Positions 11,920 through 20,408 of a stretch of 64,000 nucleotides of DNA are shown here, one piece after another (position 1 is the stretch's first letter; every line of letters begins with the position of its first letter). Source of the DNA: an uncultured Gammaproteobacteria bacterium. Its GTDB lineage: Bacteria; Pseudomonadota; Gammaproteobacteria; HK1. The DNA is taken from contig OY282378.1 in the NCBI GenBank assembly GCA_958295835.1, positions 3,187,694 to 3,251,693 of the forward strand, read 5' to 3'. The notes beneath the pieces were generated by a model. That model saw only the letters and a list, made by a program, of their open reading frames with translations, was not told where the DNA came from and ran no database searches. The position numbers and the translations under genes are program-made.

Positions 11920-14698
11920 CGTAAATCAAGCCTTTGCGCGGATCGTAACCGAGGATGACTTCCTTCGAGGCGGTGGCTGCGGAGATCGCCGACCCGACCA
12001 GGGGCGCATCGGCAGCAGCGGCCTCCCCGAGCACGAGCAGTATCTTGTCCTCATCGAAGCGGGTCCAGGCCATCTTCGCCGCCCGCGCGGCTTCGGCATG
12101 CTCCGGCGGCGCCGCTTCCCCGCCGACCCTCCGCGCGCTGACGGCCACTTCGCTGAGCCGCCAGGCCCGCCAAGGCTCGTCCGGCGCGGTATCCTGGGCG
12201 TAGGGCTCGATACGATCATCACGTAAACGCGCGAGCCGCAGGGTGATCCGGGGATCGTCGGCGAGCCGGGTCGGCGTTCGTATATCGGTATCCCAGGCGC
12301 CACCGTCCCGTACATAACCCTTGGCGAGACCGAGTACGCCGGTGGTCGCGACACCGCGCTCCGCCCCCGCCCTGCCCTCGGCGCTGAAGAAGCTCTCCGT
12401 CAGATCGTCCGGAAGGCGCGCTTCCGCATCGTCCCCATAGACCGTCTCGATGAGCGATCTCAGGCCACCGGGACTTTCGATGGCGCCCGCGTCCTCCAAC
12501 GCTCTGGCGGTCAGCCAGAGGCGGGCATGATCCCGGTAGACGTGCGCCGCGCGCGGAAAGACCTTGCTGAACCAGTCCGCCTTCACACCGGCCTCGGGCT
12601 CCGGCCCCACGACCAGCAGTTCGGGATGTCCTTCACGTTCCCGCCGCTCGTGCCGCCAGAGCCGGCCCGCACGCTGGATCAGCAGATCGACCGGGGCCAA
12701 GTCGCTGATCAGTACGTCGAAATCCAGGTCCAGCGACTGCTCGACGACCTGAGTAGCGATCAGCACCTTGCCGGCGCGACGGGCGGGCGTACTGCGCTTT
12801 CCGAACGTCTCGACCACCCGCTTCTCGACGGCCAAGCGGTCGATGAGCGCGAAACGCGCGTGGAAGAGATCGGGGTCGAGTCCCCGGGCCGTCAACGCCG
12901 TGTGGGCGTCAAGGGCGTCATCGACCGTGTTGCGGATGTAGAGCACGGCCTTGCCGGCGCGCGCCGCCTGTTCGACCGCGGCCAACGCCTCTGTGGACGC
13001 GCGCAGGAAACGCACCGGAAGCACACGCCCTCGTCCCGGACGCCCCGGCACGTGGGCGGAGATTTCGACATCGGCCGCACGAACCGTGGCCATGGGATAT
13101 TCCAGGCCACCGCGGGCCATCCGCACGGTGCCTTCCGTTTTGCCCAACCCTTTCGCGAAGGCTTCGGCCAGACGCCGGCGGACGGACAAGGGCAAGGTGG
13201 CCGACAGCAGGAGCGCGGAGCCGCCCAATCCCGCCTGGAACTCGATCAGTATTTCGATCTCGCGCTGCATGTAGGCATCGTAAGCGTGTACTTCATCAAG
13301 AATGAGGACACGGCGCATGAGGCCCAGCAGGCGCAGCGATTGGTGCCGGCTCGGCAAAATCGACAGCAGCGCCTGATCCACCGTGCCGGCGCCGGCATCG
13401 GCCAGAAACGCCCGGCGTCTGTCGTCCGCGATCCATGCAGCACAGGCCGTCGATGCGGTCGTTTCGGACTCATCGTCCCGTCGCGGCGCGTCGGAGTAAG
13501 GGGTTTCGCTACGGCCCCCGCGCAGAACCGCCGCCCGAAAGCCGTCGTGCATCTCGCGGGCGCCATGAGCAAGCGCAACGGATGGCTCCGCACCCTCGGC
13601 AAAGAGCTTTCGATGCGCAACCCCGAGGCGGTCGAACATGGCGTTGGCGGTGGCCATGGTAGGCAGCGCCACATAGAGGCCGTCCGCCCGGCCCGAGGTC
13701 ATCAGCCGATGGGCGAGCATCAACGCCGCCTCCGTCTTTCCGCTCCCGGTCTCGTCTTCGATCATGAAGAGGGCCGGGCCGGCCGGCAGCTCGACCGTGC
13801 GCGCCCACTTCTGCATGGGGCTCGGAATGGCCGGTGCGTCGATCAAAGCGTCATAGTCCACATGATCGCGCGTATCGGCCGGAAGCACGCCCGCTTCTTC
13901 GACGGCGCGGCCTGCTCGTTCCCGCGCATGGTTCCAGTAGTACCCGAGGTCCTGGAAATCTTCCGGCTCACGATAGGGAAACCACTCCTGGTTGGAGCCG
14001 ATCCAGTCGGCCAGTACGGCAAGACCCGCCAAGGCGAAGGACGCCGGGCCTACCTGTTTACGGCGGAGCGGGGGCATATCCCGTGGAATGTCGAACAGAT
14101 CGTGCGTCTTGTCCACGAACAGCCGCGCCGCCTCGATTCCGGCGGCGCCGAAATCGGATTTCAGCGCGGTGATGCTGTCCCTTCCGCATGTGTCCGGGGG
14201 TGCTCCGTGGTGCCCGGTGACCGCGGATACCAGGGGGCGCCACGCACGATGTCGCGTTCCGTTCGGCAGCTTGAAGAAGCCGTCTTCGGCGTCGAACAGG
14301 CGCAGCCCGCCCGCGCCATGATCGTAGAAGACTGACAGTCGAGCCAGATCGTCGTCGAAGCAGACCGGGTAGAGATCCGGAACTTTTGCCTGGAACCTCT
14401 TGGCGAATTTTCCAATGTCGTGCAGGCAAAGGAGGAAGACCGCCAGGCGGGCAGTATCCTTTCGGTCAAGGCCGATCAGGCGAGACAGATGATCACCCAA
14501 CCTGTGATGCCTTGCGAGCAGCGACTGCCCGACCGCGGCTACGTCGAGGCAGTGAAAGACCAGAGGGTGCCACGATGGCCCGTGGTCCGGGTGCAGGGGT
14601 TGGGCCTTGCCCCAGAAACGATGGATGTCGAGCTTTGTTTCAGTCAACAGGGTCAAAGGCGCGGTCCCGGAATACCGGGAATCCCGGTCGCTGGGCAC
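11912..14698 (-). CDS. cas3: CRISPR-associated helicase-nuclease Cas3, type I-E
   Basis: A 928-residue HD nuclease/superfamily 2 helicase that degrades Cascade-marked DNA. The HD domain is at the N-terminus: His44/His49 (HPLVFH), the HD pair at 93-94 (CLHDIGK), and HH at 163-164. The helicase has Walker A DETGSGKTEA (about 316-325), DEVH at 468-471, SAT at 499-501, and a C-terminal QRAGRLWRH motif. All catalytic motifs are intact, so interference is likely functional. It is the first cas gene, 39 bp after the small gene of the DUF4258 pair, so co-transcription with that pair is possible. A 602-codon frame on the opposite strand is a high-GC shadow. Confidence 0.97.
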   Translation of the reverse strand: MPSDRDSRYSGTAPLTLLTETKLDIHRFWGKAQPLHPDHGPSWHPLVFHCLDVAAVGQSLLARHHRLGDHLSRLIGLDRKDTARLAVFLLCLHDIGKFAKRFQAKVPDLYPVCFDDDLARLSVFYDHGAGGLRLFDAEDGFFKLPNGTRHRAWRPLVSAVTGHHGAPPDTCGRDSITALKSDFGAAGIEAARLFVDKTHDLFDIPRDMPPLRRKQVGPASFALAGLAVLADWIGSNQEWFPYREPEDFQDLGYYWNHARERAGRAVEEAGVLPADTRDHVDYDALIDAPAIPSPMQKWARTVELPAGPALFMIEDETGSGKTEAALMLAHRLMTSGRADGLYVALPTMATANAMFDRLGVAHRKLFAEGAEPSVALAHGAREMHDGFRAAVLRGGRSETPYSDAPRRDDESETTASTACAAWIADDRRRAFLADAGAGTVDQALLSILPSRHQSLRLLGLMRRVLILDEVHAYDAYMQREIEILIEFQAGLGGSALLLSATLPLSVRRRLAEAFAKGLGKTEGTVRMARGGLEYPMATVRAADVEISAHVPGRPGRGRVLPVRFLRASTEALAAVEQAARAGKAVLYIRNTVDDALDAHTALTARGLDPDLFHARFALIDRLAVEKRVVETFGKRSTPARRAGKVLIATQVVEQSLDLDFDVLISDLAPVDLLIQRAGRLWRHERREREGHPELLVVGPEPEAGVKADWFSKVFPRAAHVYRDHARLWLTARALEDAGAIESPGGLRSLIETVYGDDAEARLPDDLTESFFSAEGRAGAERGVATTGVLGLAKGYVRDGGAWDTDIRTPTRLADDPRITLRLARLRDDRIEPYAQDTAPDEPWRAWRLSEVAVSARRVGGEAAPPEHAEAARAAKMAWTRFDEDKILLVLGEAAAADAPLVGSAISAATASKEVILGYDPRKGLIYDV

Positions 14699-14737
14699 TT
14701 TCAGGCAATGCGGTGATCAAGAAGCGGCGCTGGATCC

Positions 14738-14953
14738 TCATACAACGATGGGTGTGAGACTGAACACGCGCGAATAGTTCGCAGCGGTTTTGACGTCACC
14801 TCGACGAAGAGCCTCCCGTACATCGTCGAGCCGATACGCATCTTCAAGAGAAAGATACGGGGACCATCCATCAGGATCTTCCAACAGCTCTACGTCGACT
14901 TCTGCCACGTGGTTTCCCTCGTGGACGATCTTCGTCCGTTTCCTCTTGTTCAT
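14738..14953 (-). CDS. Small acidic partner of the DUF4258 protein (putative antitoxin)
   Basis: A 71-residue protein starting MNKRKRTKIVHEGNHVAEVD, rich in Glu/Asp, with no recognised DNA-binding motif. Its ATG overlaps the stop of the DUF4258 gene by 4 bp (ATGA), an arrangement typical of toxin-antitoxin pairs. The antitoxin role is inferred from size, charge and coupling only. A longer frame upstream is the shadow of the partner gene, so the internal ATG at 14953 is chosen. Confidence 0.7.
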   Translation of the reverse strand: MNKRKRTKIVHEGNHVAEVDVELLEDPDGWSPYLSLEDAYRLDDVREALRRGDVKTAANYSRVFSLTPIVV

Positions 14954-15273
14954 TTGCGCCTCCGCTTGAATCCGGACTCCCATCGTTCGGGATCGGGCAA
15001 GTACGCCGTAATCAGCACCGCCGGACTTGCATGGCCAGCGGGAAGCCCCCGCACGGCGTGGACCGGGCGCCCATCTTTCGTTCGTTGGAGCAACAGAACG
15101 CATGGCCCTTTGGGGTAGTCCGGGTAATTCTCGACGACTTCCGCGGTTTTCACGCCTTCAACAAGGTCCCTTGCAAGTAATCCGTCAGCGGCAAGTTCGT
15201 CGTATCCGTGCTCCGAAATTCGAACGCGGCCCTGAGAAGTCAGCACCCGGATTCTGTCGAACGTGTTGCTCAT
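14950..15273 (-). CDS. DUF4258 family protein (putative RelE-like toxin)
   Basis: A 107-residue basic protein with the DUF4258 pattern: ISEHGYDEL near the N-terminus, then ENYPDYPKGPCVLLLQ, then GRPVHAVRGL and a C-terminal LITAYLPDPERWE segment, ending in FKRRRK. Members often occur as toxins in two-gene cassettes. I chose MSNTFDRIRVL at 15273; an upstream ATG at 15342 would add 23 non-family residues. It precedes cas3 on the same strand and lies inside the split methyltransferase gene. Confidence 0.72.
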   Translation of the reverse strand: MSNTFDRIRVLTSQGRVRISEHGYDELAADGLLARDLVEGVKTAEVVENYPDYPKGPCVLLLQRTKDGRPVHAVRGLPAGHASPAVLITAYLPDPERWESGFKRRRK

Positions 15274-15496
15274 GATTCTCGTGACGCGCCCGAATTTATC
15301 ACTGCCGTATTGCGCCAACAATCCGCCCCGAAGCCCTGACACATCGCCCGCTCACGACATCCGGCCATGACGCGCGAGCCGCCGTCCGCGATACGCGACC
15401 TGGAGCCTGCCGGCACGGAACGGGCGCCCTCAAGCCTCTCTTCTCCATCCCTGCGCTTCCTCGCCTCCCGCCCGCGGGGCATGCGCCCCGGACCGA

Positions 15497-15766
15497 TCAC
15501 CCGGCGCGGCGCACGCCGACGTAGCGGATCAGCGGCTCCGGATCCCGGGCGAGGCAATGCAGGACCGGCCAGATCAGGTCGTCCTCGGTCTGGCTCTCGT
15601 TGGGAGAGCCCGCGATCGGGAAGCGATCGAGTATCGTTCGGAGTGCGGCTTCGAGGTCGTCGAGCGCCACATCGTCGAGTGCCGACCAATCGGCCGAGCG
15701 GACAATGGATGCGGCGAGGAAATCCTCTGCGAACAGGCGGCCCCGAAAGACTTCCCCGATACTCAT
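15497..15766 (-). pseudogene. N-terminal fragment of an Eco57I-type DNA methyltransferase
   Basis: An 89-codon frame starts MSIGEVFRGRLFAEDFLAAS and includes the conserved SPNESQTEDDLIWPVL segment, which I recognise as the N-terminus of large Eco57I-type methylases. After IWPVL the sequence leaves the family and stops 20 residues later. Strand and orientation match the truncated methyltransferase at 1-3141. The simplest reading is that both are pieces of one gene separated by the CRISPR-Cas/DUF4258 island, with the segment between IWPVL and RSVSEQFFE lost. Confidence 0.65.
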
Positions 15767-15993
15767 GCAGCGACACCAGTACCTCGTTCGCGGCCGGTAC
15801 GGACCCCGTCCCCGGTGTCCGGGCGCCGAAGGCCGTGCCCGTCTCCGTGTGGCGGGCCAGGAGGACAACACCAGGCGGTGCCTGGGATGTACACTTTCGA
15901 GCCGGCGCTTCGCGTGTGTATCGCAGCATCCCGGATTCGAGACGCGAGGGATGCTCCGCGCCCGGAGCTCGCATCTTCGCGACAGGTCCGCAC

Positions 15994-16425
15994 ATGGCCA
16001 TCTTCGTCAACGATCGAATCAGTCTCGGCGACGACGAGGTGAGCGAGCAGTTCGTGCGTTCCCCGGGGCCCGGCGGGCAGAACGTCAACAAGGTCGCGAC
16101 GGCGGTCCAGCTTCGTTTCGACGCGCGCGGATCGGAGTCGCTTCCCGAGGACGTGCGCGCGCGGGTGATCGATCTCGCGGGGGCGCGGGTGACGAAGCAC
16201 GGCGTGATCGTCATCGACGCGCACCGGTTCCGTACGCGCGAGCGGAACCGTGAAGACGCGCTGGAGCGGCTCGTCTCGCTCGTGCGCCGGGCCGCGGTGG
16301 CGGCGAAACCGCGAAAGGCCACGAAGCCGAGCCGCGCTTCGCAGCAGCGCCGAATCGAAGACAAGCGCCAGCGCTCGCAGCTCAAGCAGGGACGCCAACG
16401 CCTCGATCGGGAGATCGAGGCCTGA
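15994..16425 (+). CDS. arfB: Alternative ribosome-rescue factor ArfB (YaeJ)
   Basis: A 143-residue peptidyl-tRNA hydrolase that releases ribosomes stalled on non-stop mRNAs. The GGQ catalytic motif is at residues 27-29 (RSPGPGGQNVNK), in the short class-I release-factor-like domain. The C-terminal tail is rich in Lys/Arg and ends SQLKQGRQRLDREIEA, the unstructured basic tail that enters the empty mRNA channel. The start at ATG 15994 fits the family (MAIFVNDRI); a longer frame upstream is out of family. It lies 15 bp before the NnrU gene. Confidence 0.93.
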   Translation: MAIFVNDRISLGDDEVSEQFVRSPGPGGQNVNKVATAVQLRFDARGSESLPEDVRARVIDLAGARVTKHGVIVIDAHRFRTRERNREDALERLVSLVRRAAVAAKPRKATKPSRASQQRRIEDKRQRSQLKQGRQRLDREIEA

Positions 16426-16440
16426 TCCGGGGATGATTCG

Positions 16441-17106
16441 ATGAAGGACACTGCTATCGTCGTCGTTCTGCTGCTGCTCTTCGCATCGAGCCACATGCTG
16501 CTCTCGAGCCGGATCATCCGGGCCCGACTGGTCGCGCGGCTCGGCGATCAGCGGTTCCGCGCCGCGTATTCAACCGTCGCCCTCGCGTTCTTCGCGCCCC
16601 TGGTGTATTACTACCTGACGCATCGCCATGCGGGCGCTCTGCTCTGGTCCGCACCGGACTCCGTTGCGGTCGAGTTCCTCCTGGTGTTCGTGAACGTGAT
16701 CGGCTTCGTGCTGCTCGTGGCCGGGGTCATGACGCCGAGCCCGGCATCGCTCACCGGGGCGCCCCGCGACGAGCCGGGCGGGGCGCAGCGGATCACTCGC
16801 CACCCCGTATTCATGGGTATGGGGATCTGGGCCCTCGCCCACGTGATCTCGAACGGCCATGCGAGCGACGTCGCGTTCTTCGGCGGAATCGTCGTGTTCG
16901 TCCTCGTCGGATCCTGGCATCAGGACCAGCGCAAGCTCGCCGAGGGAGACAAGCGATTCGAGCGTTTTCACGCCACGACGGCTTTCCTGCCGTTCACCGG
17001 CCGGGAGGCCCTTCGCGGGCTGATGGAGTTGCCTCCGTTGGCGGTCGTCATCGGCGTCGTCGTGGCAATGATCGCACGCTATCTGCATCCGTCGATCGGG
17101 AGTTGA
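16441..17106 (+). CDS. NnrU family membrane protein
   Basis: A 221-residue integral membrane protein with about five hydrophobic segments (near residues 5-22, 45-60, 77-95, 140-157 and 198-215). It has the family landmarks ITRHPVFMGMGIWALAH and the HQDQRK segment after it. NnrU-like proteins are linked to nitrite/nitric oxide reduction or to isoprenoid/carotenoid modification in different bacteria; nothing nearby settles its role here. Possibly cotranscribed with arfB. Confidence 0.85.
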   Translation: MKDTAIVVVLLLLFASSHMLLSSRIIRARLVARLGDQRFRAAYSTVALAFFAPLVYYYLTHRHAGALLWSAPDSVAVEFLLVFVNVIGFVLLVAGVMTPSPASLTGAPRDEPGGAQRITRHPVFMGMGIWALAHVISNGHASDVAFFGGIVVFVLVGSWHQDQRKLAEGDKRFERFHATTAFLPFTGREALRGLMELPPLAVVIGVVVAMIARYLHPSIGS

Positions 17107-17243
17107 CGGATGTCCGGTTGCGGATTCCGGACGGTCTCCCCGCCACACACCCGGTAGCCCCTCGAACCGCTTCCCTGGCCCGCGATCGGCCAACCGCGGA
17201 GTACCCTCGAAGTCCACCTCGGAAAGAACAAAGGAGAACATCC

Positions 17244-18077
17244 ATGAACACCATCATGCGAAAAGCGAAGTACACCCTCGGTGCGCTGGCGGTCTGCTGC
17301 CTGGCGGCGGCTCCGGCGGCGCACGCACAAACGTCCACCTGGGATACGGTCAAGGAGCGCGGCAGCATCCGCCTCGGCGTCGTCTCGGGAGCGACGCCGT
17401 GGTTCGACAAGAACTCCAGGACCGGGGAATGGAGCGGCGTCGGTTACCAGGTCGGCAGCGCCGCGGCCGAGGCGCTGGGCGTCGAGCTGGAGCTGGTGGA
17501 GGTCACCTGGGGCAACGCCGTCGCCGCGCTGCAGGGCGGCAAGATCGACATGATGCCGCTGCTGGACCCGACCCCCAAGCGCGCGGTCGCGGTGGACTTC
17601 GTCACCTACCCGTTGCTGTTCAATCCCCTGGGGGTCATGGTCGGCGACGACGTGCAGGCCGACAGATGGGAGGATCTGAACCGCCCGGAGGTGCGGCTTT
17701 CGGTGCCGCAGGGGACCTCCATGGAAGCGTTCCTGACGAAGAATACGCCGAAGGCGACCCTGCTGCGCCTGCCCGGCAACGCCGAAACCATCGCCGCCTT
17801 TCAATCAGGGCGCGTGGACGGCGCGGTGCTGTTTCTGCCGCCGCTGATGCGTTTCCAGCAGAAGCTGGGCAGCGGCAAGGTCGTGCGTCCCAGTCCGCCG
17901 CGCGCCAACCCGTCCTCGATCGCCGTGCGGCGCGAGGCGGACAAGACCTGGCGGGACTTCCTCTCCACGGCAACGCTGTTCTGGCACGAGAACGGCAGCG
18001 TGCAGGGTTGGTACGAGGCATACCTCGTCGGGGCCGGCACCGATCCGGCCAGGATGCCGCCCATCGCTCCCAAGTAG
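17244..18077 (+). CDS. Polar amino-acid ABC transporter, periplasmic substrate-binding protein
   Basis: A 277-residue SBP_bac_3 family protein. The N-terminal signal peptide is hydrophobic (YTLGALAVCCLAAAPAAHA) with cleavage expected after AHA. The mature domain begins with the classic KERGSIRLGV segment, followed by GVGYQVGSAAAEALGV and GGKIDMMP. It should deliver an amino acid or similar small ligand to the two permeases downstream. ATG 17244 is preceded by AAGGAG at 17231, a good ribosome-binding site, so the longer in-frame extension is rejected. First gene of a four-gene operon. Confidence 0.92.
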   Translation: MNTIMRKAKYTLGALAVCCLAAAPAAHAQTSTWDTVKERGSIRLGVVSGATPWFDKNSRTGEWSGVGYQVGSAAAEALGVELELVEVTWGNAVAALQGGKIDMMPLLDPTPKRAVAVDFVTYPLLFNPLGVMVGDDVQADRWEDLNRPEVRLSVPQGTSMEAFLTKNTPKATLLRLPGNAETIAAFQSGRVDGAVLFLPPLMRFQQKLGSGKVVRPSPPRANPSSIAVRREADKTWRDFLSTATLFWHENGSVQGWYEAYLVGAGTDPARMPPIAPK

Positions 18078-18113
18078 GCGGCCGATTCCGCAAGACGGGC
18101 GGAGGACTCCCCC

Positions 18114-18806
18114 TTGGTGTACGAGTGGGATTTCTCGCCCGTCTTCGCGGACTTCGGCGTTCTGGCGCAGGGCATGGTGAACACGCTGCGCGTGACTCTG
18201 CTCGCGCTCGCCTTCGGTATTCCGCTGGGGTTCGTGCTGTCGCTGGGGCGGCTGTCCCGGTTCCGCGCCGCCGCGATTCCCGCCGGACTCGTGATTGAAT
18301 TCTTCCGCACCACCCCGCCGCTGGTGCAGTTGTTCTGGTTCTTTTTCGCCCTGCCGATCCTCATCGACGTCCGCATGACGCCCTACGTGGCCGCGGTCGC
18401 GACGTTTTCCATCCAGTCCTCGGCCTTCTTCGCCGAGGTCTTTCGTGGCGGCATCGTCTCCGTGGAGCGCGGGCAATGGGAGGGGGCGGGGGCGCTGGGC
18501 ATGACCCACTGGCAGACGATGAGACGGATCATCGTCCCGCAGGCGGTCAAACGGATGATCCCGGCGTTTCTGGAGCGCTCCATCGAGCTGTTGAAGACGA
18601 CCACCCTCGTATCCGCCGTGGCCTACGCCGATCTTCTGTTCCAGGCCAACCAGCTCGCCCAGCAGACGTTCCGTCCCCTGGAGGTGTATACCGTCGCCGC
18701 GATGATGTATTTCCTCGCGATCTGGCCCGCCAGCATAGCCGTCCGGTGGCTGGAAAGATTCCTCGCGCGTTCCGGGGAATCCACCGCCCGGCAGGAGGCG
18801 CTGTGA
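18114..18806 (+). CDS. Polar amino-acid ABC transporter permease 1
   Basis: A 230-residue His/Glu/Gln/Arg/opine-type permease with about five transmembrane segments and the EAA-loop signature EGAGALGMTHWQTMRRIIVP. The conserved FFRTTPPLVQLFWFFFALP segment follows the first helices. Translation probably starts at TTG 18114 or GTG 18117. The stop overlaps the next permease start (GTGA). The paired permeases form the membrane channel of the importer. Confidence 0.92.
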   Translation: MVYEWDFSPVFADFGVLAQGMVNTLRVTLLALAFGIPLGFVLSLGRLSRFRAAAIPAGLVIEFFRTTPPLVQLFWFFFALPILIDVRMTPYVAAVATFSIQSSAFFAEVFRGGIVSVERGQWEGAGALGMTHWQTMRRIIVPQAVKRMIPAFLERSIELLKTTTLVSAVAYADLLFQANQLAQQTFRPLEVYTVAAMMYFLAIWPASIAVRWLERFLARSGESTARQEAL

Positions 18807-19468
18807 GCTACCGCTGGGATTTCGCGACGGTCGCCGAAAACTGGATGATCCTGCTGGCCGGACTGCAGGGCACCTTCGAGATTTTCTTCGTCACCATGGC
18901 GCTGGGGATGGCCGGCGGGCTGTTCGTCGGCGTATGCCGCTGCTCGCGCCACCGCCGGATCAACTGGCCGGCCGCCGCGTTCGTGGAGTTCTTCCGCAAC
19001 ACGCCGGTACTGGTACAGATCATGTGGTTCTTCTTCGCGCTGCCGATCCTGCTGCCGGTGGAGATCGGCGCCTTCGCCGCGGCGGTTCTGGGGATTTCGC
19101 TCAACACCGCGGCGTTCTCGGCCGAGATTTTTCGCGGCGGCATCCAGTCCCTGGACCCTGGGCAGTGGGACGGCGCCCGGGCCCTGGGAATGCGCGGCAC
19201 CCAGATGATGCGCCGGGTCATCCTGCCGCAGGCCGTCAAGCGGATGCTGCCCCCACTCACCAACCGGGGGGTGGAAGTGTTCAAGATGTCCACCCTCGCG
19301 TCGGTGGTCGCCTACGCCGAAACGCTGCATCAGGCGAAAGCCGTCGCACTGGAGAATTTCAACCCGATCGAGGTGTACACCGTCGTCGCGTTGCTGTTTT
19401 TCGCGCTCCTGTACCCGATGGTGCACCTCACCTACCGCCTGGAACGCGAGCTCGCCCGGAGCGACTGA
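18803..19468 (+). CDS. Polar amino-acid ABC transporter permease 2
   Basis: A 221-residue paralogue of the preceding permease. It has FFRNTPVLVQIMWFFFALP and the EAA-loop DGARALGMRGTQMMRRVILP. The GTG start at 18803 overlaps the upstream stop by 4 bp, indicating translational coupling; an upstream in-frame extension is shadow. It is followed 12 bp later by the ATPase gene. Confidence 0.92.
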   Translation: MSYRWDFATVAENWMILLAGLQGTFEIFFVTMALGMAGGLFVGVCRCSRHRRINWPAAAFVEFFRNTPVLVQIMWFFFALPILLPVEIGAFAAAVLGISLNTAAFSAEIFRGGIQSLDPGQWDGARALGMRGTQMMRRVILPQAVKRMLPPLTNRGVEVFKMSTLASVVAYAETLHQAKAVALENFNPIEVYTVVALLFFALLYPMVHLTYRLERELARSD

Positions 19469-19480
19469 GGGGGAAGACCG

Positions 19481-20281
19481 TTGGGCGAAGTTCTGCGGAT
19501 GGAGGGGATCCGGAAATCCTTCGGCACGCAGGAGGTGTTGCGAGGCGTGGACCTGCGCGTCGAGGAGGGCGACGTGGTCGCGCTGCTGGGCGCGAGCGGT
19601 TCCGGCAAGAGCACGCTGCTGCGCTGCGTGAACTTTCTGGAGATCCCGGACGCGGGGCAGGTCTTCCTGCGCGCGGAGGCGATCGGCCGCGACGCAGGTG
19701 GAAGGATCGTCCGCACGGAGCGCGAGCTGTGCCGTCTGCGGGCCCGCGTCGGCATGGTGTTTCAGCACTTCAACCTGTTCCCTCACATGACCGCCTTGCA
19801 AAACGTCATGGAGGGGCCGGCGACGGTGCTGGGACGAAGAAGGGGCGAGGCGGCCGATATCGCTCGCGGGCAACTTTCGCGAGTCGGGCTTCTGGACAAG
19901 GCCGACGAGTATCCGGCGCGGCTGTCCGGTGGACAGAAGCAGCGCGTCGCCATCGCTCGGGCGCTGGCCATGAGCCCGGACATCATGCTGTTCGACGAGG
20001 TCACTTCCGCCCTGGACCCCGAGCTGGTCGGAGAGGTGCTGAAGACGATGAAGTCCCTCGCCCAGCAGGGCATGACCATGCTGGTGGTGACCCACGAGCT
20101 CGGCTTCGCATACCACGTCGCCACCCGGGTGCTGTTCCTGCACGAGGGGAGGATTCTGGAGGAAGGGCCTCCCGATGACGTGCTGCTACGCCCCCGCGAG
20201 CAGCGAACCCGGGATTTCCTGGAGGGACATCTGGCGTTCCGGATGCCGGACGTGAACCAGGATCCCCGATCGTCGCGGTAA
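19481..20281 (+). CDS. Polar amino-acid ABC transporter ATP-binding protein
   Basis: A 266-residue ATPase energising the importer. Walker A is GASGSGKST (residues 37-45), the Q-loop is in [11 protein letters not shown], the signature LSGGQ is at 148-152, and Walker B/D-loop is FDEVTSALD near 171-179, where Val replaces the usual Pro. The family label glutamine-type (GlnQ-like) follows from the [14 protein letters not shown] segment. Start TTG 19481 with GGGGGAAG just upstream. Last gene of the importer operon. Confidence 0.94.
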   Translation: MGEVLRMEGIRKSFGTQEVLRGVDLRVEEGDVVALLGASGSGKSTLLRCVNFLEIPDAGQVFLRAEAIGRDAGGRIVRTERELCRLRARVGMVFQHFNLFPHMTALQNVMEGPATVLGRRRGEAADIARGQLSRVGLLDKADEYPARLSGGQKQRVAIARALAMSPDIMLFDEVTSALDPELVGEVLKTMKSLAQQGMTMLVVTHELGFAYHVATRVLFLHEGRILEEGPPDDVLLRPREQRTRDFLEGHLAFRMPDVNQDPRSSR

Positions 20282-20408
20282 CGCGGTCGATGCCGATACC
20301 GCGGACACCACACGGTGGTCCGGCTGCGCGGGCATACCCCCCCATGCCGGCACGCGGTGCCCGCCCCAGCGAATGGTGCATTGCCCCGTTGACGCCTGGA
20401 TCTTCGGT

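Noticed and set aside
12527..14335. 602-codon plus-strand frame
   Set aside because: Antisense to cas3, which has all family motifs; typical high-GC shadow composition.
15274..15496. Gap between the DUF4258 gene and the methyltransferase N-terminal piece, checked for att sites, repeats or a CreA-like mini-repeat
   Set aside because: No copy of the CRISPR repeat, no inverted repeat pair and no integrase-type site could be recognised by eye.
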